Part shown: positions 1 through 8,832 of the stretch, in pieces
How the letters are laid out: every line of letters begins with the position of its first letter
How positions within the stretch are numbered: the stretch's first letter is position 1
Assembly: GCF_004359215.1 (NCBI RefSeq)
Contig: NC_090615.1
Span: 5,689,131 to 5,718,340, forward strand
Source: Bremia lactucae
Lineage: Eukaryota; Oomycota; Peronosporomycetes; Peronosporales; Peronosporaceae
Reading direction: 5' to 3'
Length of the DNA: 29,210 bases
Notes under the pieces: model-generated
Databases searched by the model: none
The model's input: the letters and a program-made list of their open reading frames with translations, nothing else
Told to the model about the DNA's origin: nothing
Translations under genes and position numbers: made by a program

Positions 1-1362
1 ACAAGTGCTGTTCGTCGTCCAGATGTCGACACGAATGGCTTGCGCAATCAGCTTCGGGCTAGTGGGATCAAAGAAGGTGGCACTGGTGTCAGTGGCATTT
101 CTTCTGTATCAGCATTTGGCGCTCGCTCGAATGCAATCTCTCGCGGAGGCTCAGCGCTGTCATCTGCATTGGCAACGCCTACTGGCCAATTGTCGCGAGT
201 GTCTTCACCCACTCGTGGGAATCGCACACCAGTCCCGTCAGAGCCATCCAGTGCGTCAAAGAAGATTCCTGGACGTAAAGTCGTGAAACGAGTTGTTCGT
301 ACGATTGAAGAAGATGGTAGTGAGACGGTTCGGATTCATTTCATCGTCGATGATAAACAAGTCGCTCGATATCGTGCAATGCAGCAGCGCAAGGATCGTC
401 AGCAGAAAGCGGATGAACGGAATTTGCTTCGCAAACGCAAGCGCATGCTAGCATTAGAAGATGATGGTTCAGGTCAGAGTTTGCTTGATAAGGCAAAGAG
501 ACGCAAACAATTACAAGAAGAATTGAAACAACTGGCCAAGACAGAAGCGCAGAATCGAGGATACCAAGAAATGTTGAAAAAGGGCGAGGCTGGTGATGGC
601 GTTGATGGCGACGAGGTGGATGATGGGACTGGCAAGAATGTTATTCGCTGTACTCAATGCCTCCAGGTAGGCCACATGCGTACAAATCGCAGCTGTCCAT
701 TGTACATGGCGGACGAAGCTCGTTCAAAAAAGTTGGGGCCGTATTTTGAAACTCAAGCGGGTAGTGCACTTGCCGAACCATTGAAAATGAACAAGTCTTC
801 GTCGATACTTAGTGGTGGTGACTCGAGTACGAAGATTACTGTGAACCTCGCGGAGCTACGGGAAGGTGCACGTAAACACAACGCTGAAAAGAAGCGCAAA
901 CGGGAAATGGAGTTGCGGGAACAAGCCGAGCTGTATAAGAGGCCGTATGCAAAAGGAGCTGTCAAGTTAAGTCGCTCCCGGATGCCCGTTGAGCATTTAA
1001 ATCATGCACTTGATATGATTGTTCAGCGGCTGCTTGAAATGCCCGAGAGTGAAATCTTTCGTGCACCCGTGGATGCAACTGCCGTTCATAATTACTACCA
1101 GATTGTAAAGCAGCCGATGGATTTGAGCACGATTCAAAGCAAGATTGAGGCCAAGGAATACGACTCGATGCGCGAGTTTGTGAAAGATTTAGAACTGATT
1201 GTGAACAACTCACGCATTTTTAATGGTGAACCAACCAAGTCGGTTATCACAGCCAATGCTCAAAAGGTATTGCGTCGTGCCCAGGATGAGATGGCGGTAC
1301 TTAACGCAGATGGCGGAATGACTCCAACTACCCCCCACCGCAGCAACAATAGCCCTGCATAA
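1..1362 (+). CDS. TAF1: TAF1 (TFIID subunit 1), C-terminal part, 5' end outside window
   Basis: The frame is open from base 1 to the TAA ending at 1362, so this is the last ~453 residues of a larger protein; the first in-window TTG or ATG is not the start. Counting from the edge, a basic stretch is followed by the TAF1 zinc knuckle near residue 217 (C-x2-C-x4-H-x6-C, then PLY), a lysine/arginine-rich coiled segment, and one bromodomain at about residues 335-431. The bromodomain ends in the acetyl-lysine pocket motif NNSRIFNG. TAF1 is the largest TFIID subunit and a nuclear scaffold for promoter recognition; the bromodomain reads acetylated histones. One bromodomain, as in plants, differs from the two in animals. 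It converges with the next gene (162 bp between stops). An AATAAA-like sequence lies just after the stop. The family call is firm; the missing N terminus cannot be judged. Confidence 0.93.
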   Translation, partial: TSAVRRPDVDTNGLRNQLRASGIKEGGTGVSGISSVSAFGARSNAISRGGSALSSALATPTGQLSRVSSPTRGNRTPVPSEPSSASKKIPGRKVVKRVVRTIEEDGSETVRIHFIVDDKQVARYRAMQQRKDRQQKADERNLLRKRKRMLALEDDGSGQSLLDKAKRRKQLQEELKQLAKTEAQNRGYQEMLKKGEAGDGVDGDEVDDGTGKNVIRCTQCLQVGHMRTNRSCPLYMADEARSKKLGPYFETQAGSALAEPLKMNKSSSILSGGDSSTKITVNLAELREGARKHNAEKKRKREMELREQAELYKRPYAKGAVKLSRSRMPVEHLNHALDMIVQRLLEMPESEIFRAPVDATAVHNYYQIVKQPMDLSTIQSKIEAKEYDSMREFVKDLELIVNNSRIFNGEPTKSVITANAQKVLRRAQDEMAVLNADGGMTPTTPHRSNNSPA

Positions 1363-1524
1363 GGTAATAAATAACTCCTAGCCGTATGTGTTTAAATCAC
1401 ATGTGAATTGAATTTGACAGATTAATGTTTTCTTAAGTAAGAAACATCAAGCTACTGAAGTAAGAAATGGTTACTAGTTTACAAAAAAGAAATTGCGTGT
1501 GAAATTAGAACTTGCTGTGTTTAA

Positions 1525-2685
1525 TTACAATAATTTTATTAATTCCCGGCGATGCAAATTAATTCTGTACTCCCAAGACTGCTGTTGCGCGTAACTTGAC
1601 AGATAGAGTACATAAACTTTTCCTTTGGCATACAACTTTAACGAAAAGAATTGACTGTTCAATTTCGCATTCGACTTGATAAACTGAAGAGTCGACAAAT
1701 CCAAACTAGTCAGAAGCTTCGCTGTCGTATTATCAAATAAATGAAAAGCCGTGTCCGTGAGCATTCCCCAGCGAATCACCATTGTTTTCCGGGACGGAGA
1801 TGCACTTGCGGGTTTCTGAGGCGTCCGCGGTGCAGGAGAAGAGAGCAATTTATTACTTGAACCACTTCTAGACCAATAAGAATACGCTCGTCTCGTGCGT
1901 GTCGGAAGAATCGGCGCCATAAGAAACTGACCGGATTTGCATGGCATTTGAGACGACAGCGGTGTAATTTCAAGCTCCACCGTTCCTTGGACAAAGCGAT
2001 GTAGCCCTATAATAGACTCATCGACTGGAAACTTCCACTTTCCTAACGGGACACTAAACGTCCTTTTTGATTCCCATCCATAATCCAATGCTACAACTGC
2101 TTGTCCTAAAAATCGCAACTTTCCGGTACTTGTGACCCCAATTAACGTAATAATAATGTCGCATTTGCTAGAGAGCATTGGCACCAAGAATTTGTCCGTC
2201 CATAGGGGGGTATTTCGATTTGGTGTCTTGCTTGATGAGAAATGAAACATAAAGGGCCCAAACGGCTTCTTCAGCACGCGCACGTTGCAATAAAGCGACA
2301 CAATGTTGCGAAAGTCACACAACATCTGCAAGCCGCGCATTCGCGTGATCTGCAGCTCGACAGGGCGCCCTACGGCACTCAGACGCTTTGCCAAGCGACG
2401 GCGGGAGAGAAAACACCGTACAAGGCGTTGCAAGACCATGGCAGCGACGTGTCGCACTTTGTGTCGCTCTAGCGGCTGCAGCTTTTCGAGTTCTACGAGT
2501 CGACGCGCCTCCGTCAACTTTGGATGAGCGTCGCCCCATGCGCGGCGACTTAGCGGATCGATGGGAGGCGTGCCAGGCAAATCGACGTCATGCTCCTGTT
2601 CGGGCTCGATAAAGATCCGTTTAGTGTTAAGCGGCAGTGGCGCCACTGCTATGGCTTTTGGCGAGGGACGTACTATCGACGGCAT
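1525..2685 (-). CDS. IQ motif / C2-like / PH-like domain protein (386 aa)
   Basis: Single-exon gene on the minus strand, ATG at 2685, stop at 1525. Residues 84-100 form an IQ-type calmodulin-binding helix (VLQRLVRCFLSRRRL). Residues ~108-242 look like a C2 beta-sandwich: alternating beta strands opening VELQITRMRGL, with a TPLWTDKFLVPM strand pair. Residues ~300-382 look like a PH fold: a WGMLTDTAFHLFD strand at the start and a closing helix with SWEYRINLH. The linker (245-300) is Ser/Pro/Arg rich and probably disordered. I do not recognise a named orthologue. The domain set suggests a calmodulin-regulated membrane adaptor, which is inference; the C2 and PH calls rest on pattern, not on a profile search. 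No signal peptide or membrane segment is visible. The N-terminal 50 residues are Pro rich. It converges on TAF1 and diverges from the following + strand genes. Confidence 0.8.
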   Translation of the reverse strand: MPSIVRPSPKAIAVAPLPLNTKRIFIEPEQEHDVDLPGTPPIDPLSRRAWGDAHPKLTEARRLVELEKLQPLERHKVRHVAAMVLQRLVRCFLSRRRLAKRLSAVGRPVELQITRMRGLQMLCDFRNIVSLYCNVRVLKKPFGPFMFHFSSSKTPNRNTPLWTDKFLVPMLSSKCDIIITLIGVTSTGKLRFLGQAVVALDYGWESKRTFSVPLGKWKFPVDESIIGLHRFVQGTVELEITPLSSQMPCKSGQFLMAPILPTRTRRAYSYWSRSGSSNKLLSSPAPRTPQKPASASPSRKTMVIRWGMLTDTAFHLFDNTTAKLLTSLDLSTLQFIKSNAKLNSQFFSLKLYAKGKVYVLYLSSYAQQQSWEYRINLHRRELIKLL

Positions 2686-2970
2686 TTTCTTTGATGATGG
2701 AATAAGGCTTTCGTGAAGAGATGCGGCGCATGTTGTTAAAATGTATCATCGAAAACATAAGACGAAAAGGCATAGAAATATAATACCTTGCTACTCGGTT
2801 GTGGTAATGGTTATACAGGACGACTCCACTGTACTTATGTACGGTTGGGCATCACAAATTTTCAATGATGCGACAGTAATTCTTAGTAATACCTTGGTAT
2901 TCCACGTATTTTAGTTTGTTATTTCCGGTTGCTGTTTGATTTCGGTTGAAAGGCCACGAGAAATGTCGAC

Positions 2971-3281
2971 ATGTCTGAAAATGAAGTAAGCAAATACTGA
3001 TCCTTTCGTTAAAAAGGCGAAATTGCTGACCTCATTGGGAATGCGAAGGGCCAAATTATGGTCGACTTTCGACGCAAATCTATTCTAGAACTCGAAACTG
3101 CGCCGTTTTTCCGAACGAAATGTAAATAGGAATTGTAGTACTTGGTGAGAAATGGTGGCAGCTAGCCGCTGCAGCACACTACTTCTTCAAGCGTCACTTG
3201 CCTCTCAATGCCTCATTTGCTACATTTATAAAAAAGCGAAAAGCTTACTCTTCGTATAATACGATAACGTACTCCATTTAG
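2971..3281 (+). CDS. possible small three-exon gene, ~64 aa, unknown function
   Basis: A consistent three-exon model can be drawn: exon 1 2971-2985 (ATG, five codons), intron 2986-3048 (63 bp, GTAAGC...GAAG), exon 2 3049-3121, intron 3122-3174 (53 bp, GTAAAT...GCAG), exon 3 3175-3281 ending TAG. Frames join without a stop and both introns match the size and boundaries of the INTS9 introns. The product would be short and basic, with FRRKSILELETAPFF in the middle and a Lys/Arg/Tyr-rich tail. I do not recognise it. A second acceptor at 3161 gives a different tail, so the 3' end is uncertain. It could be chance in non-coding DNA: open stretches this short occur often and no family supports it. 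No signal peptide is obvious. Confidence 0.25.
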
Positions 3282-3395
3282 GAATTGAATAAACTCCTGT
3301 CAAAAACTTTCCACCACGCCTTACGTTCCAACTATTGCTTGGCTACAGCAACGGTCAACCTGAACAGAAGTACCTGCGTGAACACGATAAGTTTA

Positions 3396-3433
3396 CCTCA
3401 ATATGGCAGTAGAGACATGCTGCCATATTGAGG
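3396..3433. repeat. perfect 14-bp inverted repeat upstream of the deubiquitinase
   Basis: CCTCAATATGGCAG (3396-3409) is followed after 10 bases by its exact reverse complement (3420-3433). It ends 133 bp before the deubiquitinase ATG, so it lies in the promoter or 5' leader. It could fold as a cruciform or RNA hairpin, be a dyad binding site, or be a remnant of a small inverted-repeat element. Confidence 0.85.
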
Positions 3434-3545
3434 CCAACTATTTGTGTGTCGTCGAGTGCGTGCACAATGCTCGGTCATTAGCGTAATTACAAATTTCCAT
3501 CAGGTCTCTTTCTTTTTAAGGTTCCGCACACAAACATGTAACGTT

Positions 3546-3553
3546 TCATTTAA
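3546..3553 (+). promoter_or_regulatory. initiator-like motif just upstream of the deubiquitinase ATG
   Basis: TCATTTAA resembles the TCAYTTYY core of the oomycete initiator (two of eight positions deviate), and an FPR-like AAATTTCC lies at 3491-3498. If transcription begins here, the leader would be about 20 nt and the first ATG would be 3567. Order and spacing are not textbook, so this is tentative. Confidence 0.3.
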
Positions 3554-3566
3554 ATCGTCGAAACCC

Positions 3567-6122
3567 ATGGCTGATGCATCTCTTCCTCTGCAATCCGCAG
3601 CTTCACGCGTGCGAGTAGCACAGGCCTCAGACCGCGTGTACCGGGACGAGTGCGTCTTCTCATTCGATAGCGCTCTCTTTCCTACAGGTCTATATACAAA
3701 TCTTGCCACTTTTTTATCGTACGGAGCCCCGTATCTCGTCTACGATCGCAGTGAAGCTCCTATCGTCTACCTCTACCAGCAGCACAAACGCAAACCTCGA
3801 ACCTCTCTAGCATCAGCGACCGAAGCGACTCCCACAAAACTTGCAATAGGCGGTAGTGGGGGCTTTGCAGCCTCCGTTGATGATAAATACGAGCTTGAAA
3901 AAACATTTTGTATCGTATTGGTAGACCCAAATCAAGAAGTTCTCGCGCGAGAGCCTTTAGACTCACCCACTCTTCCATTAAAGATAAAAGAAGCAGCGAG
4001 ATCGATTATTAATCATGCAGGAAACACCGTCACGGAAGAAGTTGCTACGTGGCAAGAAGAGCGAAAATCGACCAAGTACGCCGAGCATTTAATTCAAGTT
4101 CCAAACCCGCCACACATTGCATCAAATCCTCTCGTTTGGAAATGTCAAGCTCCCGAGTGTGACAAGCACGAGAATTTGTGGCTTAATTTATCCGATGGCT
4201 ACATTGGATGTGGTCGTCAGAACTGGGACGGATCTGGGGGATGTGGAGCTGCGTTGACGCACTACCAAGAGACGGATAGAAAGTATCCATTGTGTGTGAA
4301 GCTAGGCACAATCACCGCTCAAGGCGGTGATGTATACAGCTATGCATCGGATGAAGATGATATGGTTCAGAACCCATCGTTGGCGAAACACTTGGCCCAT
4401 TTTGGCATACATGTCAATAATTTAAAAAAGACGGACAAGTCAATGAACGAACTCCAAGTGGGACTCAATTTGTCGTATGATTTTGATACTGTGACGGAAG
4501 CTGGGAAATCGTTGGTGCCAGTCTCTGGTTCGAATTGTATGGGCTTTAAAAATCTTGGGAATAGCTGCTACATGAATTCAGTGTTGCAATTGCTATTGGC
4601 ACTGCCCGAGATACAAGAACGGTATTTTCAAGCATCAAAATTGATCTTTTCAACTGCCGATACGCTGCCGGTTGATGACTTTGGGGTCCAATTTGCCAAA
4701 TTGGCTTGTGCAACGTTGACGGATCGGTACAAAAAGCAATTTTTAACGCCCAAAGAGAGCACTCAACAGATAGAAGAAGACGATCGGAACAATGTCGAAC
4801 TACGACCAATCACGTTTCGCCGTCTAGTTGGAAAGGATCATCCCGATTTTTCAACTGGCCAACAGCAAGATGCCGTCGAGTATCTTCAGTATTTGCTAGA
4901 CTTCATGACGCGTGTAGAACGAGTATACTCAAGTCGTTTAGGACCACTATTATCAGGAGATACTTCAACGAGCGCCGAGCTTCCAACATTCAATTTGTTT
5001 AAATTCAAGCTGGAAGACCGCGTCCAGTGCTTGGTGTCGAACAAAGTCAAGTATGTGTCACGAGATGACATGCTTCTACAGCTACAAATCTCTTTAGACG
5101 ATGCAACAAATACCACTCAAGTAAATGCATATCAAAGTCTTGAGCAAAAGCGGCAACGTCTTGGCGATACCGAAAAAGATGAATACGTTCAAAGGAACGA
5201 GCGTGTTGTGCCAAACGTGCCATTCGAGGCGTGTTTGGAAAGAACGTTGGCACCGGAAGTGATTGAAGACTTTTTATCGTCGGCTACTGGTGTCAAGGGA
5301 CAAGCACAAAAGACAGTTCGTTTTGGTTCTTTTCCACGTTATTTGCTGGTGCAAATGAGACGATTTTACGTGGCGGAAGACTGGACCCCAAAGAAATTAG
5401 AGGTTGAAGTGAATGTACCGGAAAAGTTATCTTTAAGCCGATTTTTATCAAAGGGTTTTGTTAATGGAGAAGAGTTGTTGCCAGAAACATCAGGGGGTAG
5501 TACTTTAATGGAAAGTGGTGAAATTGATAAGGCCGACAATGTTCTTGTAGCTCAACTCGTGTCGATGGGATTTTCAGAAAATGGCTGCAAACGTGCTGCT
5601 ATTGCGACGGGAAATTCGAATGCAGAAGCTGCAATGGAGTGGATTTTTAGTCATATGGAAGATCCAGACTTTAATGACCCACCAGCTGTGACGAATTTAT
5701 GTATTGAGGCAACAGAGGGCGAGGTAGATATGATGCTTGTGTCCAATTTGATGGCAATGGGCTTTGCAGAGCCTCATGCAAAATGTGCCCTCAAGCAGAC
5801 CGACAACAATCCTGATCGCGCTGCCGAGTGGTTGTTTAGTCATATGGATGATTTGGATAATGCTGTGGCTCAGTGTGATCCGTCAGCTTCCGTAGCCTCG
5901 AGTGTTTCTGTCAACCGTTTGGATAGCAAGACCTCGGGAGAGTACTCGCTTGTGGGCTTTATTAGTCACGTGGGCAAGAATACAAACTCGGGGCATTACG
6001 TTTGTCACTTGAAGAAAAATGGACGCTGGCTTCTTTTCAATGATGATAAGGTTGCTTTGTCAGAGAATCCTCCTCTTGGTGCTGGTTACCTGTACCTCTT
6101 TCGTCGCATAGACACGGAATAA
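3567..6122 (+). CDS. USP5: ubiquitin carboxyl-terminal hydrolase, USP5/UBP14 (isopeptidase T) type
   Basis: Cysteine deubiquitinase that disassembles free polyubiquitin chains. I start it at the ATG at 3567 (851 aa, close to human USP5 at about 858); an upstream in-frame ATG at 3444 would add 41 residues of untypical sequence. Domain order is that of USP5: a cryptic N-terminal zinc-finger-like region (1-150), ZnF-UBP (about 180-285, with ENLWLNLSDG and GDVYSYASDEDDMV), the Cys box GNSCYMNSVLQLL with catalytic Cys334 (TGC 4566-4568), the QQQDAVEYLQYLLDF box, two UBA domains (about 658-699 and 720-761, each with an MGF loop), and the His box NSGHYVCHLK with His810 (CAT 5994-5996) followed by FNDD. 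All catalytic residues are present. In ZnF-UBP the usual fourth zinc ligand His is Ala228, with Cys226 close by. The gene is intronless and convergent with INTS9. Confidence 0.95.
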   Translation: MADASLPLQSAASRVRVAQASDRVYRDECVFSFDSALFPTGLYTNLATFLSYGAPYLVYDRSEAPIVYLYQQHKRKPRTSLASATEATPTKLAIGGSGGFAASVDDKYELEKTFCIVLVDPNQEVLAREPLDSPTLPLKIKEAARSIINHAGNTVTEEVATWQEERKSTKYAEHLIQVPNPPHIASNPLVWKCQAPECDKHENLWLNLSDGYIGCGRQNWDGSGGCGAALTHYQETDRKYPLCVKLGTITAQGGDVYSYASDEDDMVQNPSLAKHLAHFGIHVNNLKKTDKSMNELQVGLNLSYDFDTVTEAGKSLVPVSGSNCMGFKNLGNSCYMNSVLQLLLALPEIQERYFQASKLIFSTADTLPVDDFGVQFAKLACATLTDRYKKQFLTPKESTQQIEEDDRNNVELRPITFRRLVGKDHPDFSTGQQQDAVEYLQYLLDFMTRVERVYSSRLGPLLSGDTSTSAELPTFNLFKFKLEDRVQCLVSNKVKYVSRDDMLLQLQISLDDATNTTQVNAYQSLEQKRQRLGDTEKDEYVQRNERVVPNVPFEACLERTLAPEVIEDFLSSATGVKGQAQKTVRFGSFPRYLLVQMRRFYVAEDWTPKKLEVEVNVPEKLSLSRFLSKGFVNGEELLPETSGGSTLMESGEIDKADNVLVAQLVSMGFSENGCKRAAIATGNSNAEAAMEWIFSHMEDPDFNDPPAVTNLCIEATEGEVDMMLVSNLMAMGFAEPHAKCALKQTDNNPDRAAEWLFSHMDDLDNAVAQCDPSASVASSVSVNRLDSKTSGEYSLVGFISHVGKNTNSGHYVCHLKKNGRWLLFNDDKVALSENPPLGAGYLYLFRRIDTE

Positions 6123-6504
6123 AAATAGCGCGTTGTGCTTTCTAAGACTTTTGACTTTTATTTTGTCATTCGACTTTTCCTTTTATTTTAACTAATTTTC
6201 AGATGACGCGGAAAACGACTTTATCTAGTGCTTTATCATGTGTGCACTCTTTTCTGCTTTTTAAAAGCTACCTGTAAAACATAACGGCAATCTTTCAAAG
6301 TCCCGCGGTGCTGCGATTTGTGGGTTCGCTGCCTCACGAACGCTGGATTACCCAAGATGAAAGCAGTAGCGAGTTATAACAATACCATACTCAGCTGGGG
6401 ACTGGATTATAACAATTCCCTACAAGCAAGTGTTGATTTCCGTAAAAGTATAGTGTATACGAGATATATGCACTTTTATTCTGTAATTTGAAGCAATTAA
6501 TCCT
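6123..6504. other. intergenic, convergent 3' ends
   Basis: 382 bp between the stops of the deubiquitinase (+) and INTS9 (-). AT rich, presumably both 3' UTRs and poly(A) regions. TTATAACAAT occurs twice about 30 bp apart. Nothing else was recognised. Confidence 0.6.
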
Positions 6505-8832
6505 TTAGCTTCGGGTAATCACTACTAATTGTGCAAGAATGAACGATGCCAGCAATACACGAGCTTCTTCCTTCTCAGTCTCGACTAGAGTCTTGCCAGT
6601 CTTTTTCCATAATGTGATGCGAGCGTCAAGCGAAGGAATACTCATAAATACGTCGGCATCGCCTTGGCCTTGTGAGATATAAACCTGAGCTTGAGGGTCA
6701 TGCTATATAGCCCATTCATAAGTCCGTTATGAGCCAATTGGTTGTCATTAAGTCGTTAGAACGCACCATTTTTACTTGTTTCTCAAGCTTTTCTTCATCA
6801 ACTTGACCCAATAGCAAGCTGCTCGTTTCACTGGTGGTTACAATGCTTTGAAGTGAGCTCTGTATCGTATCGTCTGGATTCAAAGCCGCTTTGCGTTTTC
6901 CACTGCCCTTTGGCTTGACATCTTCGTGTAGCAATGGCCCAACATTCGCGCGCTCTGTATTTTTCAAAGGTTCTAGTACAAAAGCTTTTCGCTTGACTCG
7001 AAGCACGCCACTAACGCATGCAGCAGCTTTTCCATTCACGTCGGTAACGATGGCCTGTGCAGCAAGCTTTACAACACAAAGTAAAAGGATATCATTCAAT
7101 CATCAAACAAAATAATCAACGTCGTCGCATTACTTTCGGGTCTAACTTCCCATCCAGATACTTGGCGGGCTTTTCAACAACAATTGGTAGTAACGGTTTG
7201 AGTGGAAACGTAAGCAATTCCGTTTTTGGACTTGAAGCACTGAGTTCATGAAGAGGAAGGACACGTGAAAAATGTGATGACCTTTTCACGTCATCGACTG
7301 CAGTAGTCTCCAAAGGCGCGATCGTGAATTCGTATGGAAGAATCAAGTGGTGGGGACAGCAACGTGCGATCAATTGATTGGCATCACCACAGCTTAATCG
7401 CGGATCAATTGGACACACAATCTTTTCAATTGAAAGTTCTTGGAAATTGCCAAGCGCTTCCGCAGAATTGACGGACGGATCTAATGACAATAATTAGAAT
7501 CAAAAAGCATTGACAAGTGTATCAAAGCAAATCGTACCAATTAATAGAATGGCATTGCGACTATCATTGCCAAGCATTTGAATAATCTCAACTCCATGGC
7601 CAAATTGAAGCGATGGGTGACCGACGAAGACGAGACTGCCATTCTGTACAAAAATTAGCCACGTTATAAAGACATTTTAACTTGCTTCAAACCTGGAAGG
7701 TCGTAGCCGTGATAGCGGAGAGATCAGCTACTGGATGAAACACTTTATTCTTTAGCAGAGACTCATGCACGAAAGCATGTTCTCCTGCATACAATTTATC
7801 AACTTTCTTTTCGCATAACCACTCAGCGCCAAGTTGCGTGAGCTCCAATATCTGCATGGCAAAGTCCGAAATCAAGTACATGGGAACGTGCTGATTCTTA
7901 AGTACACTTGCGGTATACACGGCCTCAATGAGGTCAAATAGGACGCCACAGGGGGATGTTGGTACGACACAAATACCTCCACGTTCCAGTACGTTTGTGA
8001 CACTACTAAGTACGCGTTCGACCATTCGTTCGGTCGTACTATGGGGATCACGATCGGGCTTTAAATCGGTTACAAGTAGAGTTTCACAATTTACAAGAGG
8101 AAGTAAATCCAATTCTTTCGGATGGCGATTGTAATCGCCAGATGCGGCCGCCACGTACGCCAATTTGTCGTTTGGTCCTTCGATTAGCCAAAGACTGGAG
8201 CCTAGTGTGAACCCGGAGCTAAGTGCAGTAATTTCCACGCCATACTCGAGCTTGATCACTTCATTGTACTCGACGCAATGAATTTTTCGGCAACAATTTT
8301 CAATTTCTTCGAATGAAAACATTGGAAGCTCTTGATTGTCGGTGACGTTTTCAAATGTAAAGAATGTCGAGTTTTTTCCTTGATTCAAAGTTGCGAGCTC
8401 TTTGAGAAAGATACGACCAAAGTCAATAGTGAGTTGTGTAGCGTAAATTTGACCTTGAAAGCCCAGAGTTTCGGTCAGTAGTGGGAGAGCTAGGAGCGTT
8501 TGATGGTTTGAAAGGAGCACCACATCCAGAGCTTTTACGTCCACGGAAGTGAGTGCTGGTAGTTGTATGCGGTAGAGATAGCCTCCATTTTGTTTTACGC
8601 TTCTTTGCAGCGACTGCAGTTTGATGCCAGTGTCTAGAAGCATTTCTAAGCCGCCCAAGCTGAGGAAGTGGCATAGGCCATCGTTCGCACCGCCTAATTG
8701 AATCTATAGAGAAACGTTTAAGGCATATACATAAGAAAGGAATATACGACTTGCGATGGAATGAGAAGAGTGTCAGGGACGCAAATCGTAGCGCTATTGA
8801 GAGCGACGACGACGGTGTCTTACCACTTTCAT
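6505..8832 (-). CDS. INTS9: Integrator complex subunit 9, six exons, 656 aa
   Basis: Rebuilt from splice sites on the minus strand: exons 8832-8824, 8703-7693, 7643-7538, 7480-7134, 7066-6767 and 6702-6505; introns of 120, 49, 57, 67 and 64 bp, all GT-AG and all keeping frame. The sum is 1,971 nt, 656 residues plus stop, matching human INTS9 (about 658). It begins MKVIQLGG and reads LEMLLDTGI, then VVLLSNHQTLLALPLL where an active metallo-beta-lactamase would have HxHxDH; INTS9, like CPSF100, is the inactive partner of the INTS11 nuclease. The beta-CASP part follows (YVAAASGDYNRHP, CVVPTSPCGVLFDLIEA, FVGHPSLQFG, IVCPIDPRLSCGDANQLI), then a C-terminal region that should bind INTS11. Integrator cleaves snRNA and promoter-proximal transcripts in the nucleus. 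The first coding exon is only nine bases. The least certain boundaries are the donors of introns 4 and 5, chosen to keep frame. Confidence 0.92.

Larger units (their letters stand above)
2686..3566. other. divergent intergenic region between the IQ/C2/PH gene and the deubiquitinase
   Basis: About 880 bp separating two divergently transcribed genes. It must hold both promoters. Visible content: a possible small spliced gene (2971-3281), a 14-bp perfect hairpin (3396-3433) and an initiator-like motif near 3546. No tRNA or repeat copy was recognised. Confidence 0.6.

Noticed and set aside
3444..3566. In-frame upstream ATG adding 41 residues to the deubiquitinase
   Set aside because: The extra part has no likeness to the family, length fits better from 3567, and that ATG has a better context with an initiator-like motif just upstream.
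6374..6414. Repeated TTATAACAAT between the deubiquitinase and INTS9
   Set aside because: Ten AT-rich bases repeated twice are easily due to chance in a 3' flank.
7687..8658. INTS9 as an active nuclease
   Set aside because: The HxHxDH metal-binding motif of the metallo-beta-lactamase fold is absent, as expected for the inactive INTS11 partner.
8423..8674. Overlapping minus-strand open frame in another frame of INTS9 exon 2
   Set aside because: Shadow of the conserved INTS9 frame, with no family likeness.
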